The notes below the pieces were generated by a model. That model had not been told where the DNA came from and searched no databases. It saw only the letters and a list, made by a program, of their open reading frames with translations. A stretch of DNA of 64,000 nucleotides, taken from contig LOEU01000014.1 of assembly GCA_001516025.1 (NCBI GenBank), positions 1 through 64,000 on the forward strand. The letters run 5' to 3'. The translations under genes and the position numbers were made by a program. Positions within the stretch are counted from its first letter, which is position 1; each line of letters opens with the position of its first letter. This stretch comes from a bacterium BRH_c32. GTDB taxonomy: Bacteria > Bacteroidota > Ignavibacteria > Ignavibacteriales > Melioribacteraceae. Below, piece after piece: positions 35,594-45,091 of this stretch.

Positions 35594-37285
35594 TCAATAT
35601 CCTATCGCTTTACCAAACCCTCGCGGGTCCGATAATCCTGTGAATATATTTTTCTCTTCATCGAATAAAATACATTCTACTCTACCCAAAATAGCTCTAT
35701 TGCCAATAACCAATCCTTTAGCATCTAAGGCATTAATTGTTTCCGGTGATAACCCATATTCTTCATAAACTAGTGCATCCGGCAGCCATTGATGGTGGAA
35801 TCTCGGAACTGTTATCGCTTCTCTAATTCCCATATTATAATTTATAATATTTGATAAGACTTGAATTACGGATGTGATAATCGTTGAGCCGCCTGGAGAA
35901 CCAATTATTATTAGCGGATAATTGTTTTTTAATACAATTGTTGGGCTCATTGAACTTAGCATTCTTTTTCCGGGCTTAATTAAATTTGCTTTACTTCCTG
36001 TTAAACCAAATTGATTAACAGCATCTAAACTTAATGCGAAATCATCAATCTCATTATTTAATAAAAACCCTAATCCTTCAGCTACAATTTTATTGCCATA
36101 AGATGAATTAATAGTATAAGTAACACTTACTGCATTCCCCATTTTATCAACAACACTGTAATGTGTCGTTTCAAGACTTTCCGATTTCCCAATTTCCTCA
36201 TTTTTTATTTCATTATAAGTTCTTCTATTATTCGTAATATCTGAATATATTTTTTCTATTAATTCATCAGACAGCAAATAATCGATAGGTATTTTTACGA
36301 AATCTGGATCGCCTAAATATTTATTTCTATACGCATAGATATATTTGAATGCCTCTGCTAAGAAATATGTATAATCAGAGCTATTCCATTTTACTTTATC
36401 AAAATCAATTTTATTTAATAATTTGAAAGCTTGAATGAGTGCAATCCCACCGGCAGATGGTGGAGGCATAGAGACTATTTCATATCCTTTATAATCGTAA
36501 GAGATAGGATCTTTTTCTAATACTTTATAATTTCTCAAATCATCTTTTGATATAACTCCACCATTATCATTAATGAATTTTACTAATTTATCCGCTATTT
36601 CACCCTTATAAAAACCATCACTGCCTAATTCAGATATTATCCTTAATGTATTTGCTAAATCTTTTTGAATAAGATTATCGCTTAATAAAAACTTATCCCC
36701 GTTTTTTGTAAATATCTTTTTTGAAGAAGGATGAGAATTAAATTCATTATTAAAATAATTGATCGATTCAGAATGTCGGAATGAGAGCGAGAATCCTTCT
36801 TCTGCCAATTTAATTGCAGGATCAATGACCTCTTTTCTATCAAAAGAACCATATTTCTCTAATGCAGTTAATAGTCCCTTAACTGTGCCCGGAATTCCTG
36901 TTCCAAGAAGAGTTTTAATACTTCTTTCAGAGACTACTTTACCTTCCTCATCTAAAAATAAATTATCTGAAATATTCGCCGGTGATACCTCCCTGAAGTC
37001 CAATGTAGTATTTGTACCATCTGCTAAATGAATAACCATAAATCCGCCACCGCCAATATTACCTGCCGATGGATAGGTTACAGCGAGAGAAAAACCAACT
37101 GCCACTGCTGCGTCAATGGCATTCCCGCCTTTCTTTAAGATATTAATCCCAACTTGAGTAGCTTCTTCAGAAGCTGATACCACCATTCCATTGTATCCGT
37201 ATGCAGTCTGCGCAATACAGTTTTCTGAATAAATCAGTAATAAAAATATTATTACATAAAATTTAGAAAATGCTGATCTTTGCAT
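35594..37285 (-). CDS. ggt: Gamma-glutamyltransferase (glutathione hydrolase), secreted
   Basis: 563 residues with a signal peptide (cleavage near residue 26, 'NCIAQ'). An Ntn hydrolase that self-cleaves ahead of the nucleophile T373 in 'ETTHYSVVDKMGNAVS', giving large and small subunits. 'GGGGFMVIHLADG' (78-90) and 'SPGGSTIITSV' are the other family motifs, and 'SSMSPTIV' forms the oxyanion region. It cleaves gamma-glutamyl bonds in the periplasm. The start overlaps the MlaD-like gene by 23 bases. No glutathione synthesis gene is present in the window. Confidence 0.95.
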   Translation of the reverse strand: MQRSAFSKFYVIIFLLLIYSENCIAQTAYGYNGMVVSASEEATQVGINILKKGGNAIDAAVAVGFSLAVTYPSAGNIGGGGFMVIHLADGTNTTLDFREVSPANISDNLFLDEEGKVVSERSIKTLLGTGIPGTVKGLLTALEKYGSFDRKEVIDPAIKLAEEGFSLSFRHSESINYFNNEFNSHPSSKKIFTKNGDKFLLSDNLIQKDLANTLRIISELGSDGFYKGEIADKLVKFINDNGGVISKDDLRNYKVLEKDPISYDYKGYEIVSMPPPSAGGIALIQAFKLLNKIDFDKVKWNSSDYTYFLAEAFKYIYAYRNKYLGDPDFVKIPIDYLLSDELIEKIYSDITNNRRTYNEIKNEEIGKSESLETTHYSVVDKMGNAVSVTYTINSSYGNKIVAEGLGFLLNNEIDDFALSLDAVNQFGLTGSKANLIKPGKRMLSSMSPTIVLKNNYPLIIIGSPGGSTIITSVIQVLSNIINYNMGIREAITVPRFHHQWLPDALVYEEYGLSPETINALDAKGLVIGNRAILGRVECILFDEEKNIFTGLSDPRGFGKAIGY

Positions 37286-38177
37286 CTACATTTACCCCTT
37301 CACCTTCAAGTTGTTCAGTTAATAATTTAGTAAGTTTTTTCAAATTAGCTAAACTCGTTTGTAAATCTTCGTAAATTTTGGGGTCGTTCATTAATTTACC
37401 TATGTTATTCTTACTCTCTTTTATTTCACCCAAAAACTGATCTAAATTTGTTATCATTTTTTTCGATGTTACTAATGTGCTATTCAGCTCCGTGATTACA
37501 TTTTTTAATGAATCTTTATTCTCTGAATAAAATCCATTTAGATTATCAATAGCATTATTACTTTTATCAAGCAAGGAACTGATTTTAAATTTATTATCGT
37601 TTAAAACTTTTGTTAAATTCAAGACCATCGAATTTGTATTCGATAAAGTAGCTTTCAAATCATTTGTAAAAATAGAATCTCCGATAATCGAATTAATGGC
37701 ATTCAAAGAGAATTTAATATCTTTTACTACCGTTATTAAATCATTTTGAATGGAGCTAATTCCGGCTATCATACTAGATATATCGCCGGAAAAACTTCCC
37801 GCTTGAACTTTAGAATATTCTAATTCATTTGCTGAGCTGCCCGGAGTAATTTCGACTTTCTTTCCACCCATTAAATCCAACATCACCACATTAAATTTAG
37901 AATCTTCCTTTAATTCAATTTCGCTATTGATGGTAAGAGTAACCAATACATCTAGTTCATTTAGTTGGATATCACTAACATACCCTTTCCTGACACCATT
38001 TATCGTTACAGGATCGCCGACTTCTAAACCTGATACCGAATCAAAACGCACTTTCAACTCTTCTCTATCGGAAGTGAATGAAACATTTTTTGCCCAAGCT
38101 AATATTAAGAAGAGAGCTATTAGACTTATAAATATCGTTAATCCTACTTTAAATTCAGTCTTTCTTTGGTCTTTCAT
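37263..38177 (-). CDS. MlaD/MCE-domain lipid transport protein
   Basis: 304 residues. One N-terminal membrane anchor (about 10-27) and an MCE domain at about 38-115 ('VRFDSVSGLEVGDPVTINGV' pattern, then 'VTLTINSEIEL'). The C-terminal 150 residues are helical and low-complexity, typical of MlaD or Ttg2C relatives. MCE proteins shuttle phospholipids between the membranes with an ATPase and permease (MlaF/E), which are not in the window. It ends inside the ggt start and lies 14 bases after the CBS-domain gene. Confidence 0.92.
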   Translation of the reverse strand: MKDQRKTEFKVGLTIFISLIALFLILAWAKNVSFTSDREELKVRFDSVSGLEVGDPVTINGVRKGYVSDIQLNELDVLVTLTINSEIELKEDSKFNVVMLDLMGGKKVEITPGSSANELEYSKVQAGSFSGDISSMIAGISSIQNDLITVVKDIKFSLNAINSIIGDSIFTNDLKATLSNTNSMVLNLTKVLNDNKFKISSLLDKSNNAIDNLNGFYSENKDSLKNVITELNSTLVTSKKMITNLDQFLGEIKESKNNIGKLMNDPKIYEDLQTSLANLKKLTKLLTEQLEGEGVNVDAKISIF

Positions 38178-38191
38178 ATTTACCTAAACTT

Positions 38192-39349
38192 TTATTTTTT
38201 CCTATTATCTTCTATTCTTACTTTACTGATTCTTTTGTTTACCAATTCTACAACAGTAAACTGAAAACCATTGTATTCAAATGAATAACTACTGGGCGGA
38301 ATTTCTCCGGCTTGACTGATTATAAACCCCGCAACCGTGTCATAACCTTCGGTAGTCACTAAATAATCTTTACCAAAATATTCATTGAATGAATCAATAG
38401 TATATTTACCGGCACAAAGATAGCTGTTATTCCCGGTTATCTGAAATTCCACTTCATCTTTATCATACTCATCTCGTATCTCACCGACTATCTCTTCTAA
38501 AATATCTTCTAATGTTATTAATCCGGCAGTACTACCAAATTCATCTACAACAATCGCAAGATGCATTTTTTTATCTTGGAATTCATGAAGCAAATCTTTT
38601 ATTAATTTACTTTCAGGCACAAATAATGGTTCTCTTGTAATATCATAAATATCAAATTCCTTTTCTTTCAAATCCGGTTTTAAATAAGGAAGCAAGTCTT
38701 TTGCATAAATAATTCCTACAATATTATCGATATTGGTTTCGTAAAATGGTATTCTGCTATGCCCGCTTTTGTTAATTATATCCATTAAGTCATTAAGTAA
38801 AATTGATTTACTTACTGCTATTACATCTACACGAGGAGTCATAATCTCTCTTACAATTGATGTATTAAATTCCACAACTCCTGATATCAATTCTTTTTGA
38901 TCGTTTTTTAATGTACTCTTTTCAGTTGTGGAATCATCATCAGAATCTTTTGAGTGTCCATTACTACCATTATTGGATGACTGCTTTTTCTCATGAATAA
39001 AAAACATAATTAAACTTACTAAGGCTGAATGGAAAATTGTTTTGATTGAAACCGGAATAGAAATAACCAATAATTCTATAAAATAAAAAGAAAACGCAAT
39101 GAATAATATTGTAATTATTTTATTAAATGCATTTAGACTGTTGAAGAAAAGATGATTTTTTATAGATAGAATAAATGTGATAATAATAACTAAAAATAAT
39201 AATTTGAAAAGCCGGTAAATCATAAAAATTACCGGCAAAGAAGATGAATTACTATTTGTGAATTTAAGAATGTTTTCAGCTGAAGCAAATACGAAATAAA
39301 AAATATAAAACGAAATTAAAATTACAAAGTATAACCAATCAGTATCCAA
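38192..39349 (-). CDS. Hemolysin C/CorC-family CBS-domain membrane protein (GldE-like)
   Basis: 385 residues starting at a TTG (39349). Four hydrophobic segments in the first ~120 residues, shorter than a full DUF21 domain. A paired CBS module follows at about 165-290 ('VREIMTPRVDVIAVS', 'IVGIIYAKDLL', 'LAIVVDEFGSTAGLIT'), and a CorC_HlyC C-terminal domain at about 300-380 ('GYDTVAGFIISQAGEIP'). Bacteroidota relatives are annotated GldE; others are linked to magnesium or cobalt efflux. The gene lies between ssb and the MlaD-like gene; whether it acts in gliding is unknown. Confidence 0.88.
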   Translation of the reverse strand: MDTDWLYFVILISFYIFYFVFASAENILKFTNSNSSSLPVIFMIYRLFKLLFLVIIITFILSIKNHLFFNSLNAFNKIITILFIAFSFYFIELLVISIPVSIKTIFHSALVSLIMFFIHEKKQSSNNGSNGHSKDSDDDSTTEKSTLKNDQKELISGVVEFNTSIVREIMTPRVDVIAVSKSILLNDLMDIINKSGHSRIPFYETNIDNIVGIIYAKDLLPYLKPDLKEKEFDIYDITREPLFVPESKLIKDLLHEFQDKKMHLAIVVDEFGSTAGLITLEDILEEIVGEIRDEYDKDEVEFQITGNNSYLCAGKYTIDSFNEYFGKDYLVTTEGYDTVAGFIISQAGEIPPSSYSFEYNGFQFTVVELVNKRISKVRIEDNRKK

Positions 39350-39370
39350 TTAAAATCCTAAGATAAATAT

Positions 39371-39814
39371 TTAAAATGGGAGATCATCAACATCTGACGA
39401 ATTATCATTTGTATCGGGTTCATAAGAATTTGAACTTGAGCCTGAACTTGTATCTCTGCCAGAATCATCACCATAACCTGAATCTTTGCTATCAAGCGGT
39501 ATTACTTTTTCTGATATAACTTCTGTCACGTGAATTTCTTGATCTTGCTTATTTTTGTATTTCCTTTTATTTAGTCTTCCTTCTACATAGACTTTTTTCC
39601 CTTTCTTAAGTCCCTCTTTAAGAAAATCAGGTAAATTATAAGAGACAACATTATGCCAAGTGGCTTCATTAACCCACTGACCATCTTTACCCTTATAACT
39701 ATTATTTGTAGCTACTGAATATGTTGTAACCGAAACATTCGATGTAGTGAATTTATGTTCGGCATCCTGCCCTAAATTACCAATTAGCATAATTTTGTTT
39801 AGTGAAAAAGCCAT
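39371..39814 (-). CDS. ssb: Single-stranded DNA-binding protein
   Basis: 147 residues from ATG at 39814, with GAGG seven bases upstream; a TTG two codons before (39820) is less likely. An OB fold at 1-108 ('NKIMLIGNLGQDAEHKF' pattern, 'VYVEGRLNKRKYKNKQ'), a low-complexity Ser/Asp tail and the conserved acidic tip 'DDLPF' that recruits partner proteins. It acts in replication, repair and recombination. Confidence 0.97.
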   Translation of the reverse strand: MAFSLNKIMLIGNLGQDAEHKFTTSNVSVTTYSVATNNSYKGKDGQWVNEATWHNVVSYNLPDFLKEGLKKGKKVYVEGRLNKRKYKNKQDQEIHVTEVISEKVIPLDSKDSGYGDDSGRDTSSGSSSNSYEPDTNDNSSDVDDLPF

Positions 39815-39872
39815 GATCAAACCTCATTAATTAATAATTGATAATAAATATAAGAAATTCTTCCTATATAAA

Positions 39873-40286
39873 TCATTTTTGAATTGTTAAAATAAAAGCA
39901 TCCTTAAAAGGAGGAAGATTCCATATCTCATTACGAAGCGATTCAGCATTTTCTCTTGAATCTACCGATGGTAATTGAACTACAAAAAGATTTACCGATT
40001 GACTAAATGAGATTATAAGCTCATAAGGGATTTTTGACTTATTTTCTTTTACGAATTGTTCTGCTCTATCTTTTGTCGTGAATGCACCCACTTGAACAAT
40101 ATATTCATAAAAAATAATTGGAACTTGTGATTCGGTTTCTATTGTTTGAGGAATATTTGGAATTGTATCTGCGGTTGTTTGTGAATCGAATACATATACA
40201 TCTTTCTCTTCGTTTTGAGAGATTTCTTTATTTGCCGAACAAGCGGTAATAAAAATTAGTGCAAATATAATAGTTATTCTTTTCAT
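39873..40286 (-). CDS. SPOR-domain lipoprotein
   Basis: 137 residues from the ATG at 40286; a longer frame from 40337 would run through the terminator hairpin and start before the signal peptide. A lipobox I-T-A-C ('LIFITACSAN') marks the signal peptidase II site. A spacer of about 40 residues leads to a SPOR domain (about 62-135, 'YIVQVGAFTTKDRAEQFV', 'LFVVQLPSVDSRENAESL'), which binds denuded glycan strands at the septum. It lies downstream of the FadL-type gene behind a terminator. Confidence 0.88.
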   Translation of the reverse strand: MKRITIIFALIFITACSANKEISQNEEKDVYVFDSQTTADTIPNIPQTIETESQVPIIFYEYIVQVGAFTTKDRAEQFVKENKSKIPYELIISFSQSVNLFVVQLPSVDSRENAESLRNEIWNLPPFKDAFILTIQK

Positions 40287-40292
40287 ATAATT

Positions 40293-40325
40293 AAAAAAGG
40301 GTTTACTAAATGTAAACCCCTTTTT
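40293..40325 (-). terminator. Terminator hairpin downstream of the FadL-type porin gene
   Basis: GGGTTTAC (40299-40306) pairs with GTAAACCC (40312-40319) around the loop TAAAT. On the minus strand the hairpin is followed by six T residues (A-run at 40293-40298), and on the plus strand by five T residues, so it could work in both directions. It separates the outer-membrane protein gene from the SPOR lipoprotein. Confidence 0.85.
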
Positions 40326-40337
40326 ACTAAAATACAA

Positions 40338-41624
40338 TTATAAATTATATGAGAAATTTAATCCGAATAAATGAGCCATATTCTGATATGTACCATTAAA
40401 TCCGAATTTAGAATTTGATATTTCTCTTTCGGCAAAAGTTAAAAGTAAATAAGAAACATCTACTGATAAGTTTTCAGTGAATTTATATCCAAAACCAATA
40501 TTGAAACCGATTCTATCTGCATCCGGTAAAGTTGGTTCTACATAAGCATCTTCTACTGGATTTTTATCGTATAATAAACCGCCTCTTAAAGTAAATACAT
40601 CACTAACTGTATATTCAGCACCACCTCTTAGAATAAAGGTGTTCTTATAATTTCTATCTGCAGACTGAACGTTTTGATTGCCCGGAACTGTTGGAGCTAA
40701 ATCATATTTTTCAAATGTAACTTCTAATTTATCATAACTTGACCATCCAATATATTGGAAATCAGCTGATAACGTTAATACATCACTAGCTACATAAGCA
40801 ACGCCCAATGTAATGTTCTGTGGAGTGGTTAGAGGAGCTTTAATTGGTCCATTAGGAAGTGGAATAGATTGTTTACCTGCTAATGGATGAACAAAATCTA
40901 GAGTAGTAGGTTTTGTGGTAGCATCACCTTCAAAATCAAATTTAGATTCGCTTCTATATGATAAACCTAATGATAATTCTTTTGTAGGTTTATATAAAAT
41001 TCCTGCTGTGAAACCAAATGCTGTTCCATCACCTTCCATTTTAACTTGGCCATCAGGTCTTGCAGCTCCTGTTACAGGATCCGCTAATGGCATATTTCTG
41101 ATAATCTTAACATCTGCATAAGCATAAGTTAAACCAACACTCGCAGAAAATTGTTCAGAGAATTTATATGCAACAACAGGTGTAAAAAAGAATGACCGAA
41201 TTTCTGTATCCACTGCTAAATATCTTCCGCCCCAGTTGTCCTGCCATTTTGTGCCAAGACCATATTGATTATTTACTCCAAGTCCAACAAACCATTCATC
41301 GGAAAGTTGTTGAGTAACATAAAGATTGAAGGGATTAAATAATTGGCTTTCCATTTCGTATTCTTTTGTAGAAAATGGTTTTGGACCTGTGAATTTTGCA
41401 CTAGGTGCTATTAATGTAACACCGGCCATAAAACGAGTACCGGTTAATTGTGTTAGTCCTGCAGGATTATAATAAATTGCTGAAGGGTCATTAGCTAAAG
41501 CAGTGAATGCCCCTGCCATCGACATAGCTCTTGCACCATGTTCATTGATTTGGAAACCCCCTGCAAACACCTTCGCAGAGCATAACATTACGATAACTGC
41601 CATTACAGTTAAAGATTTTTTCAC
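40338..41624 (-). CDS. OmpP1/FadL-family outer-membrane transport protein
   Basis: 428 residues. Signal peptide at 1-21 ('VIMLCSAKVFAGG'). The mature N-terminus has 'GFQINEHGARAMSMAGAFTA' (pattern) with the 'DPSAIYYNPAGL' NPA motif that defines the OmpP1/FadL/TodX family, then a beta-barrel of alternating aromatic strands ending in a phenylalanine-rich last strand. Members import hydrophobic substrates such as long-chain fatty acids. The start is GTG, supported by an AGGAGG just upstream. It is monocistronic, bounded by a terminator. Confidence 0.93.
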   Translation of the reverse strand: MKKSLTVMAVIVMLCSAKVFAGGFQINEHGARAMSMAGAFTALANDPSAIYYNPAGLTQLTGTRFMAGVTLIAPSAKFTGPKPFSTKEYEMESQLFNPFNLYVTQQLSDEWFVGLGVNNQYGLGTKWQDNWGGRYLAVDTEIRSFFFTPVVAYKFSEQFSASVGLTYAYADVKIIRNMPLADPVTGAARPDGQVKMEGDGTAFGFTAGILYKPTKELSLGLSYRSESKFDFEGDATTKPTTLDFVHPLAGKQSIPLPNGPIKAPLTTPQNITLGVAYVASDVLTLSADFQYIGWSSYDKLEVTFEKYDLAPTVPGNQNVQSADRNYKNTFILRGGAEYTVSDVFTLRGGLLYDKNPVEDAYVEPTLPDADRIGFNIGFGYKFTENLSVDVSYLLLTFAEREISNSKFGFNGTYQNMAHLFGLNFSYNL

Positions 41625-41626
41625 AC

Positions 41627-41634
41627 AACCTCCT
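41627..41634 (-). promoter_or_regulatory. Strong Shine-Dalgarno for a GTG start
   Basis: AGGAGGTT on the minus strand; the GGAGG core ends four bases before the GTG at 41624. It fixes the start of the FadL-type gene and suggests high expression. Confidence 0.7.
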
Positions 41635-41726
41635 ATTTGGTTTATTTAAAGCGTCAAAATATATCTATAATTTAAGAAAAAATAAATAAGATTATTTTTT
41701 CCGATTAATATTAAAATATATCATCT

Positions 41727-44066
41727 TTATTTAAATTCTACTATTGTTATCCCTTCACCTCCAAATTCCACTTGTGCAAAATAATACTTTTTTACATAAA
41801 AACTCTTTTTCAAAATTTCATGAACCATCGCCTTTAATACACCAGCTCCTTTTCCGTGTAAAATCTCTACTCTACTTATTTCTGCTGCATAAGAATCATC
41901 TAAAAATTTTATTATATCAAATTCTGCTTCTTCTGGTTTCATGCCGCGAATATCTAATTTTAATCCTCCGATATCAGGTGAATAATCCGTTCTTACCTTT
42001 TCAACCGGAGCTTTAGATTCGGCTTCTTTAATAACTTCTATGTCTTCTATATTAGTAGTTATATTTAATTTACCTGTATTAACCACTGCTCTTTTTTTAT
42101 TATTAATTATATCTACTACCTGTCCTGATGTACCTGTATTTTTTAATCTAACATAGGAATTAATTTTAATCTCTTTGTCAAGTATAGTATTTTTTTGATT
42201 GTATTTAAGAGCTTCTTTTTTTAACTGCTCAATTTCACTCTTCTCTTTTTTAATTACATCTTTTGACGCGTTGGATTCCTTAATATTTTTTATAGCTGAT
42301 TCCACCTTCTTATTTATATCATTTAATAAAAGATCAGCTTTAATTTTTGTGTTGTTTAATATTTCTTTCTTCTGTACTTCTAATTTTTCTACTTTTGATT
42401 GATATAAATTAGCTAATCCTTTTAGTCTGCTATTTTCAATTTCCGATTTGGATAGCTGATCTTTTAGAATATTAGATTTCTCTTCTAATTGAGAAATAAA
42501 CTCTTCAATTTTAATTTTTGAGGAATCCAAGAAACTTTTAGCTAAATCTATAAACTCATTCTTAAAACCAATTCTTTGAGCAACTTCAAAAGCATAACTT
42601 GATCCGGGAACTCCCTGAATAAACTTAAAAGTCGGACTTAATTTTAATTTATCAAATTCCATTGAAGCATTTTGGAAACCTTCTAATTGATTAGCCAAAA
42701 TTTTAAGATTGCTCGAGTGAGTAGTGGATAATACAGTAGCACCTGCCTTCTGGAGTTCAACCAATACAGCTGTAGCAATAGCAGAGCCTTCAAACGGATC
42801 AGTTCCTGTGCCTACTTCATCTAATAAAACCAAACTATTTTCATCTGCTTTTTCAAGTATCTGTTTTATATTTGATAAATGCGAACTAAAGGTACTTAGA
42901 TCATCTTCAATTGATTGGTTATCCCCGATGTCCAATAGAATATTTCCAAATAGATGTAGATTTGAATCAGGATGCACAGGAACGTGTATCCCTGACTGAA
43001 TTAATGCAATTAATAATCCTACTGTTTTTAAGACAACAGTTTTACCGCCTGCGTTTGGTCCTGTTATTACTAATACATTTTCTTTATCTAACTTAAATTC
43101 GAGGGGAACTGTTTTGGAATAGCCGATTCGTTTTATTAATAATGGATGACGTCCGTCGTAAATTACTAATGGTTTATTTTCTTCAAGTGTAGGGAAATTT
43201 CCATTTATTTCAATTGAGTATTTTGCATTTGCAAAAATATAATCGATCTCTCCGATCTTGTTTAATGATTTTAGAAGACCTTCTGAATATTCTCCGATTT
43301 TTGCTGTAATGACCTTTAGTATTTTTTCTATCTCTCTTTTCTCTTCAAATTTTAAAGATAGAATATCATTATTAAGCTCTAACGTGGAGGCAGGTTCAAT
43401 ATAAACAGTCTGCCCCGATGCTGATTCAGAATGAATAAATCCTTTAATCTGTCTTTTGTGCTCACTCTTTACCGGGACAACCATTCTTCCGTCTCTAACA
43501 GTTACATACTCTTCCCTCACTAAATATGAATCGCTAAATTCTTTTAATAATTTATTGATTACTTTATTTAGATTGGCTTCTTTCTCATAAATATTTCTTC
43601 TAATCTCTTTTAATTTTGCCGATGCGGAATCTTTAATCTTCCCTTTATCATCAAAATTATTTTTAATCATATTTTCAAAAGCTTTATCGATAAATAATGA
43701 ATTTATAATCTCATTAAAAAGACCATCGTTATCTTTCGATTTCATAAAACTATAAACATTTCTTGATATTTCAGCGAGAGTTATAATCTGTAATATTTCT
43801 TCTTCGCGGAGAAACGTATTTTGTATCTTGCTCTTTATTAAGTTTTCAGAAATATCCGGTATATAATTTAGTGGCGGAAATTCATTTTTGATAAGTATTT
43901 CTTTTGCTACTGAAATTCTAGCTCCGCTTAAGATGATTTCCGGAGTATGTTCCTTCGGGAGTAAAGAAAAAGTAATCTCTTTGCCAATTTCTGTATAGCA
44001 GGATTTTGATATTATTTCAATTACTTTGAAATATTCTAATTGTTCTAATGAATTTAATTCAATCAT
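41727..44066 (-). CDS. mutS2: MutS2/RqcU endonuclease-ATPase
   Basis: 779 residues. The MutS ATPase core has Walker A 'ITGPNAGGKTVV', 'LLDEVGTGTDP' as Walker B, and 'STTHSSNLK'. A long coiled coil follows ('FISQLEEKSNILKDQL'). Next is a KOW-like patch ('SYVRLKNTGTSGQVVDI') and a C-terminal Smr domain with 'LDIRGMKPEEA' and 'ILHGKGAGVLK'. Known Bacillus MutS2 splits collided ribosomes for RqcH; the same domains are here. DNA-recombination roles are also reported for the family. Three bases separate each neighbour, making a mutS2-cvpA-yqeY operon. Confidence 0.95.
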   Translation of the reverse strand: MIELNSLEQLEYFKVIEIISKSCYTEIGKEITFSLLPKEHTPEIILSGARISVAKEILIKNEFPPLNYIPDISENLIKSKIQNTFLREEEILQIITLAEISRNVYSFMKSKDNDGLFNEIINSLFIDKAFENMIKNNFDDKGKIKDSASAKLKEIRRNIYEKEANLNKVINKLLKEFSDSYLVREEYVTVRDGRMVVPVKSEHKRQIKGFIHSESASGQTVYIEPASTLELNNDILSLKFEEKREIEKILKVITAKIGEYSEGLLKSLNKIGEIDYIFANAKYSIEINGNFPTLEENKPLVIYDGRHPLLIKRIGYSKTVPLEFKLDKENVLVITGPNAGGKTVVLKTVGLLIALIQSGIHVPVHPDSNLHLFGNILLDIGDNQSIEDDLSTFSSHLSNIKQILEKADENSLVLLDEVGTGTDPFEGSAIATAVLVELQKAGATVLSTTHSSNLKILANQLEGFQNASMEFDKLKLSPTFKFIQGVPGSSYAFEVAQRIGFKNEFIDLAKSFLDSSKIKIEEFISQLEEKSNILKDQLSKSEIENSRLKGLANLYQSKVEKLEVQKKEILNNTKIKADLLLNDINKKVESAIKNIKESNASKDVIKKEKSEIEQLKKEALKYNQKNTILDKEIKINSYVRLKNTGTSGQVVDIINNKKRAVVNTGKLNITTNIEDIEVIKEAESKAPVEKVRTDYSPDIGGLKLDIRGMKPEEAEFDIIKFLDDSYAAEISRVEILHGKGAGVLKAMVHEILKKSFYVKKYYFAQVEFGGEGITIVEFK

Positions 44067-44072
44067 AAATGT

Positions 44073-44630
44073 CTATTTTGAGATTAGTGAATCAACATTG
44101 ACAGATGTTGAATCGTTCTTATCTTTATTCTCTATAAATTGTTGAATGTAATCGGTAGCTTTTGAATCTCCGCCAATAATCAAATCAATAGTATCAGGAA
44201 TTACGTTTTGAACTCTGTCGTATAATAACGAACTGTTACGGTCTTCATTCGATGGGATTCCAAGGATATTTATAAAAAGAAATATCCCGCTTACAAAAAA
44301 GATAATCTGTATTGCTCCAATAATTCCGCCAATCAGTTGATTAATAAATCGATTTACTTTATCAAGCGGATGGAATACTCTTTTTAGGATAGCTGTGATT
44401 AGAATCACAAAGAGAAATATTAATATACCTGCTACTATGTCAGCCAAATATTTGTCTTGAATTAAAATCTTAGAAAGGAAATTTCCGATATAATCGGAGA
44501 ATTGAAATGCTAAAGCAATAGCAACTATAAAACCTATTAATCCGATTATTTTGCGAACTAAACCATCCTTAAATCCGAGTAAAAAACCGAGAGCAAGAAA
44601 AATAAATATTATATAATCTAAATAGTTCAA
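44073..44630 (-). CDS. CvpA-family membrane protein
   Basis: 185 residues with four to five membrane segments in the first 130 and a hydrophilic C-terminal tail. 'LGFLLGFKDGLVRKIIGLIGF' pattern at the start and 'GIIGAIQIIFFVSG' in the fourth helix match the CvpA (colicin V production) family. The start is TTG at 44630, two bases after the yqeY stop. CvpA commonly neighbours mutS2 across Firmicutes and Bacteroidota, as here. Biochemical role unclear; envelope stress is a likely area. Confidence 0.88.
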   Translation of the reverse strand: MNYLDYIIFIFLALGFLLGFKDGLVRKIIGLIGFIVAIALAFQFSDYIGNFLSKILIQDKYLADIVAGILIFLFVILITAILKRVFHPLDKVNRFINQLIGGIIGAIQIIFFVSGIFLFINILGIPSNEDRNSSLLYDRVQNVIPDTIDLIIGGDSKATDYIQQFIENKDKNDSTSVNVDSLISK

Positions 44631-44632
44631 AA

Positions 44633-45079
44633 TTAGCCAAGTATTTTTTCAACAATTTCTTTAATAACTTTCCCGTCTGCTCTTCCTTTTAATTCCTTTG
44701 CTGCTAATGGCATCAATTTTGGAAAATCATTTTTTGATACTGCACCAATCTCCAACGAAAGCTTCTTTATCTCCTCGTATATCTCGTCATTTGAAAGCTT
44801 CTTAGGAAGATATTCCTCAATTATAACCAGCTCTGCTTTTTCTTTTTCAGCCAACTCGGTTCTACCTGCATTTTCAAATTGCTCAATCGATTCTTTCCTC
44901 TTCTTAGCAGCAGATGAAAGAAGATTTAATTCTAACTCAGGAGTAAGCACTTTTCCTGTACCACTTTTTTCAAACTCTAATATTAGTGCACGGATAGAAC
45001 GAATTGTTTCTAATCTCGTTTTATCGCCAATTTTCATTGCCTCTTTTAAGTCTATATTTATTTTTTCTGTTAGATTCAT
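44633..45079 (-). CDS. yqeY: GatB/YqeY-domain protein
   Basis: 148 residues that form the YqeY helical domain, related to the tRNA-binding tail of GatB. Landmarks: 'ETIRSIRALILEFEK' near the N-terminus, 'LIVIEEYLPKKLSNDEI'-like 'EEYLPKKLS', and 'LKGRADGKVIKEIVEKIL' at the end. It has a GGAG ribosome site upstream. Function is not established. It starts a minus-strand operon with cvpA and mutS2; a terminator hairpin for the exbB-exbD genes sits just upstream. Confidence 0.92.
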   Translation of the reverse strand: MNLTEKINIDLKEAMKIGDKTRLETIRSIRALILEFEKSGTGKVLTPELELNLLSSAAKKRKESIEQFENAGRTELAEKEKAELVIIEEYLPKKLSNDEIYEEIKKLSLEIGAVSKNDFPKLMPLAAKELKGRADGKVIKEIVEKILG

Positions 45080-45091
45080 ATTAACTCCATC

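Noticed and set aside
39527-39532. CACGTG core as a possible parS site
   Set aside because: Only the six-base core matches; the flanks (TCTGT and AATTT) disagree with the parS consensus, and it lies inside ssb.
40287-40337. Longer start for the SPOR lipoprotein at 40337
   Set aside because: It would put the terminator hairpin inside the coding region and displace the lipoprotein signal peptide from the N-terminus.
41744-42016. Open frame on the plus strand inside mutS2
   Set aside because: Antisense shadow of a strongly conserved gene, with no initiation signal or protein-like composition; the same applies to the frames at 105-329 and 20689-21075.
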